Made by a program: the position numbers and the translations under genes
Notes under the pieces: generated by a model
Database searches by the model: none
Told to the model about the DNA's origin: nothing
The model's input: only the letters and a program-made list of their open reading frames with translations
Part shown: piece by piece, positions 61,100-64,000 of the stretch
Numbering within the stretch: the stretch's first letter is position 1
How the letters are laid out: every line of letters starts with the position of its first letter
Assembly (NCBI GenBank): GCA_038229055.1
Contig: JBBROU010000007.1
Span: 3,429-67,428 of the forward strand
Direction: 5' to 3'
Source: JANYJA01 sp038229055
GTDB lineage: Bacteria > Acidobacteriota > Terriglobia > Bryobacterales > Bryobacteraceae
Length of the DNA stretch: 64,000 bases

Positions 61100-61875
61100 A
61101 CTACACGCAGAAACGTGCTGGCCCGTTGAGGGAGGACCTGCACTTCCGACGCGGGATCAATCTTCCACACCTGCCCTTGCAGATACTCCTGGTCCTCAAT
61201 CGCGCCGCAACCTGACAGCACAATTAACAACTCCCCGGCTACCCGGAATTCGCCGCTAAACGTCAGACGCTCGGTACGGAAATAAGGCGACTCCACCAGC
61301 AACTCCCGCCCCGGCTCCAGCGGCACTGGCGTAATCGCACCGGGATGCTCCCGACGGAGTAATGCCACGTCAAGCGATTTCTCGATGTGCAGTTCACGCC
61401 CACGCCCGTAATCGAACAGCCGGTACGTCACGTCGGAATTCTGCTGGATCTCACAGAGGCTGATGCCCGCACCGATCGCGTGGATTACGCCGGCAGGGAT
61501 ATAAAAAGTGTCCCCCGCGCGGACCGGAATCCAGAGCAGCAGATCCATAATGGCGCCACTGAGCGCCGCATCGCGCAACTCGTCTTCACTGACGGGGCGC
61601 ACCAGACCGAGCGCAATCCGCGCGCCCGCTTCCGCCGTGAGAATGTGCCACATCTCGGTCTTGCCGGCGGAACCCTCGTGCTCCCGCGCATAATCATCTT
61701 CGGGATGCACCTGCACCGAAAGGTCTCCCGTGGTGAAGAGGAACTTTACCAGCACTTGGGGCGTGGGAAACCACACCTCGCCGGTCAACTCCGGCGTATC
61801 CCGAAACCATGGTTCCAGATGGCTTGCGCCCCAAACTCTTTCGTGGAAGACCGGATTGATCGGTTCCGGTTTCAC
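61066..61875 (-). CDS. manA: Mannose-6-phosphate isomerase, class I type, short form
   Basis: A 269-residue cupin-fold isomerase. The zinc-site motif is LSVQVHPEDDYA, with EMWHIL and FYIPAGVIHAIGAGISLCEI, and an ERVWGASHLEPWF opening typical for the family. It interconverts mannose 6-phosphate and fructose 6-phosphate, feeding glycan synthesis. The GTG at 61875 overlaps the upstream stop as GTGA. It is shorter than classical 390-residue ManA, like the Bacillus-type short form. Confidence 0.9.
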   Translation of the reverse strand: MKPEPINPVFHERVWGASHLEPWFRDTPELTGEVWFPTPQVLVKFLFTTGDLSVQVHPEDDYAREHEGSAGKTEMWHILTAEAGARIALGLVRPVSEDELRDAALSGAIMDLLLWIPVRAGDTFYIPAGVIHAIGAGISLCEIQQNSDVTYRLFDYGRGRELHIEKSLDVALLRREHPGAITPVPLEPGRELLVESPYFRTERLTFSGEFRVAGELLIVLSGCGAIEDQEYLQGQVWKIDPASEVQVLPQRASTFLRVVWPASHVEATV

Positions 61876-63065
61876 TGCAGGCCCGTGATGAATTTGTCCA
61901 TGCGATCGAGCCCGCGTTCCAACTCGCGCATGGAGGTCGCGTAGGAAATCCGAACGTGCTTGTCGGTTCCGAACGCCTCGCCCGGAACCACCGCCACGTG
62001 CGCCTGTTTCAGCAGCTTCTCTGAAAATTCCAGCGGAGTCGCTACACCGCCCCGGCCCAAAACCTTGCCGAGGTTCGGGTACGCATAGAACGCGCCTTGG
62101 GGAATGGAGCACTCGACACCTGGGATTTTCCGCAGGCGCGCGATAACGAAATCGCGGCGCTTCCGGTACTCGGCGAGCATGGTCTTCACCGAATCCTGCG
62201 GCCCTCGCAACGCCTCAACCGCGGCTTTTTGCGCGATCGACGTCGGGTTCGATGTTGAATGGCTCTGCAGCTTGGTCATGGCCTGCGCGACGGGTGGCGG
62301 CAGCAATCCATAACCGATGCGCCATCCCGTCATGGAGTATGTTTTCGAAACGGTACCCGCGACCAGAACCGTTTCCTTATAACCCGGAATGGACGCGATG
62401 GAAAACGGCTCACCTTCATACAAGAAGTGGCTGTAGCATTCGTCCGTCATCAAGTACACGCCGCGATCCGCCGCAAGTTTCAGAATCTTCTCGAACTCGC
62501 CGCGCGCGACGACCGCACCGCTCGGGTTCGATGGCGAATTGATCATGATCAGGCGTGTCCGGTCGGTCAGATGCTTTTCAATCATCGCCGCCGTGAGCGC
62601 AAATCCCGCCCCCTCGTCAGTCTCGACGAAGACGCACTTGCCGCCCGCGAAATTCACCACATCCTTGTAAGTCACCCAATAAGGAACTGGAATAATCACT
62701 TCGTCACCGGGATTGATGACCGCTTGCGTGATCCCGAAGATCACGTGCTTACCGCCTACGGAGATGATGCATTCGGCGGGGGTATACGACGTGCCGAACT
62801 CCGCCTTGTGGCGCTCGCATACGGCCTGCTTCAGCTCCATGGTGCCGCCCGCCGCCGTGTACTTGGTGAAGTTCTGTTCGATGGCGCGCACAGCGGCCTG
62901 CTTGATGTTGTCCGGCGTCGGAAAATCCGGCTCGCCCGCGCCGAAATCGACCACGTCGATGCCTTGAGTGCGCAGTTTGTCCGCGTCCGCCGCGACTTTC
63001 ATGGTGGACGAAACGCTAATAGCCGAGATCCGCTCGGCGATGGTTGTCTTGAGTGTGGGTGTCAT
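61872..63065 (-). CDS. Aspartate aminotransferase (class I/II PLP enzyme)
   Basis: A 397-residue type I aminotransferase: FGAGEPDFPTPDNIKQAAVR, PSNPSGAVVARGE, and the PLP-binding Lys in VSKTYSMTGWRIGYGLL. NPSNPSG and RISYATSMRELERGLDRM at the C-terminus are family-typical. Closest by eye to bacterial aspartate/prephenate aminotransferases of subgroup 1-beta. It catalyses amino transfer between aspartate and 2-oxoglutarate. The first gene of a unit with manA and photolyase. Confidence 0.94.
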   Translation of the reverse strand: MTPTLKTTIAERISAISVSSTMKVAADADKLRTQGIDVVDFGAGEPDFPTPDNIKQAAVRAIEQNFTKYTAAGGTMELKQAVCERHKAEFGTSYTPAECIISVGGKHVIFGITQAVINPGDEVIIPVPYWVTYKDVVNFAGGKCVFVETDEGAGFALTAAMIEKHLTDRTRLIMINSPSNPSGAVVARGEFEKILKLAADRGVYLMTDECYSHFLYEGEPFSIASIPGYKETVLVAGTVSKTYSMTGWRIGYGLLPPPVAQAMTKLQSHSTSNPTSIAQKAAVEALRGPQDSVKTMLAEYRKRRDFVIARLRKIPGVECSIPQGAFYAYPNLGKVLGRGGVATPLEFSEKLLKQAHVAVVPGEAFGTDKHVRISYATSMRELERGLDRMDKFITGLQ

Positions 63066-63085
63066 ATATTGTTTATCGCGTGCTT

Positions 63086-63601
63086 CTAACCCGCTTGTAT
63101 GGCCACGCGTTGCAAGCGATTCCTAAGACGCAGTTCAACCGAGTGCGGGACCAGCCCGGCGATGCTTCCGCCCAGCCCGATCACCTCTTTTACCAACCTC
63201 GAACTGATGAAGGAGTGGGCTTCCCCGGCGATTAGAAACACGGTCTCGATATCCGGCCGCAGCCTCCGGTTCATCAACGCCATCTGCCATTCGTTTTCGT
63301 AGTCCGAAATTGCCCGGATGCCGCGCAGCACCACGGTGGCCTGCTTCTCCACGGCGTAATGAACCAGCAGGCCGTCAAAGCAGTCGACTTCCACGTTCGG
63401 GAACTCGCGCACCACCTCGCTGAGCATCTCCATGCGCTCGGCGACTGAAAAAAGCGGCTGTTTGGCCTCGTTGCGCAAAATCGAGACGATCAGCCGGTCG
63501 AATAACCGGGATCCGCGTTCGATCAGATCCAGATGCCCGTTGGTGATTGGATCGAACGAACCCGGGTAGATTGCGACAACTTTGGCCGGTTTGGTCGTCA
63601 T
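63086..63601 (-). CDS. coaD: Phosphopantetheine adenylyltransferase
   Basis: A 171-residue nucleotidyltransferase that adds AMP to 4'-phosphopantetheine in coenzyme A synthesis. VVAIYPGSFDPITNGHLDLI holds the TxGH motif, RGIRAISDYENEWQMALMNR the substrate region, and SFISSRLVKEVIGLGG the ISSxxVKE motif. The ATG at 63601 begins the conserved segment; the longer frame is a shadow. Located 20 bp upstream of the aminotransferase gene on the same strand. Confidence 0.95.
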   Translation of the reverse strand: MTTKPAKVVAIYPGSFDPITNGHLDLIERGSRLFDRLIVSILRNEAKQPLFSVAERMEMLSEVVREFPNVEVDCFDGLLVHYAVEKQATVVLRGIRAISDYENEWQMALMNRRLRPDIETVFLIAGEAHSFISSRLVKEVIGLGGSIAGLVPHSVELRLRNRLQRVAIQAG

Positions 63602-63713
63602 GGAACAATCGGTGATCTTTGATTCTATCGAATGCGGCACGCCAGCGCAGCGTTTGGAGGGGCGCGTGTTTAATTCGAATGAAGTCCGCGCCATTCGGAC
63701 CGAGGAGCCCCGT

Positions 63714-64000
63714 ATGACCCCCAAGGGAGTATCGATTTTGTCTAACCCGCACCCTTGCGAGCAGGTTGTTTACCAGTACACGGACGACACGCTGGTGGCC
63801 GAAGCCGTGGCGCTTTACAGCAGTGCGGGGCTGAAGGACGGAGAGGCATCTACGCCATCGCCGAGCAGATGCTGCCCGCGTTTATGGTGGATGGGATGCC
63901 CGACGAAGATCTGTTCAAAGCCATTTTGGGACAGATGATCGAAAGATCCCAGGCCGTGGCTGCGAAAAACGGACGTCCCGGGTTGGTCCGGGCTTTTGGC
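63714..64000 (+). pseudogene. MEDS-domain (DcmR-like sensory) gene with internal deletion and frameshift, cut by window edge
   Basis: The start (GAGGAG seven bases before ATG 63714) encodes PHPCEQVVYQYTDDTLVAEA and VALYSSAGLKDGEA, the N-terminal part of a MEDS domain (a histidine-rich sensory fold). At about 63847 the frame changes: residues resume with IYAIAEQMLPAFMVDGMPDE and MIERSQAVAAKNGRPG, the conserved middle of the same domain. Intact relatives have roughly 40-50 residues between these blocks, so an internal segment is missing and the frame is off by one. The rest lies beyond the window. It is probably a decaying response-regulator-type or light/thiol sensor gene. Confidence 0.6.

Noticed and set aside
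1..64000. tRNA, rRNA, riboswitch, prophage or transposase genes
   Set aside because: I found no cloverleaf, no rRNA-like segment, no riboswitch core, no integrase or transposase motif; intergenic gaps are all under 300 bases.

Overview
The window is about 60% G+C, gene-dense and free of rRNA, tRNA, IS elements and CRISPR. The best lineage marker is the gene at 6458-8560. Its C-terminus is the domain known from 'Candidatus Solibacter usitatus' (a VVNAASF...GSLATIQGTNLGG-type opening with AAPGIF/INLLVP-like elements). Together with a cohesin-tailed secretin, a TonB receptor with a carboxypeptidase-regulatory N-terminus and many secreted enzymes, this points to Acidobacteriota, probably Bryobacterales/Solibacterales. 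That placement is inference from gene content; no marker rRNA is present.

Layout. 1-0.4 kb: a decayed or cut two-gene module (ADP-ribosyltransferase-like protein plus a frameshifted partner). 0.4-9.4 kb: housekeeping and envelope genes (a small secreted protein, pepA, smpB, a secretin with two pseudopilins, a Solibacter-type secreted protein, lgt). 9.5-12.7 kb: a propeller-phosphoesterase. 12.7-17.3 kb: a candidate immune/signalling island with a YcxB-like membrane protein, a membrane protein with a TIR-like domain, a TIR-TPR protein, and a protein with the domain order of animal ASK kinases (deoxyribosyltransferase-like domain plus TRAF-binding-like helical region). 17.4-23.3 kb: an oxidoreductase, an acyltransferase, an MBL hydrolase, a polysaccharide deacetylase, a YdjM-like protein and a glycosyltransferase. 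23.2-27.9 kb: a tightly packed minus-strand cassette with a DUF4123 (type VI effector adaptor) gene and a Pro-Thr-repeat protein, but no VgrG, Hcp or sheath gene.

28-30.5 kb: argC-argB-short argA. 30.6-36 kb: a molybdopterin-binding protein preceded by a perfect palindrome, a secreted hydrolase, a quinone reductase, an SDR-DUF2867 protein and a PfpI-like protein. 36-40.8 kb: a TonB receptor, a secreted peptidase-like hydrolase and a methyltransferase. 40.9-44 kb: an amidohydrolase followed by a split LigD (polymerase, then ligase), without Ku here. 44-52.7 kb: MscS, an aldo/keto reductase, a three-domain GH18-deacetylase-glycosyltransferase, DinB, a LysW-like carrier, small secreted proteins, a sugar isomerase-like protein, NuoI and a thioredoxin-like protein. 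52.7-58.3 kb: a frameshifted DUF885 peptidase, a helical-repeat protein and sdhC-sdhA-sdhB. 58.3-63.6 kb: a CBS protein, a TIGR01777 oxidoreductase, a class II photolyase, manA, an aspartate aminotransferase and coaD. The right edge holds a MEDS-domain gene broken by an internal deletion.

The genes mostly form short co-directional operons with 4-bp ATGA overlaps. No stretch longer than 300 bases lacks a gene. Several genes have a -10-like hexamer 5-7 nt before the start codon and no Shine-Dalgarno, suggesting leaderless transcripts. The feature most worth follow-up is the TIR/ASK-like island at 13.2-17.3 kb.
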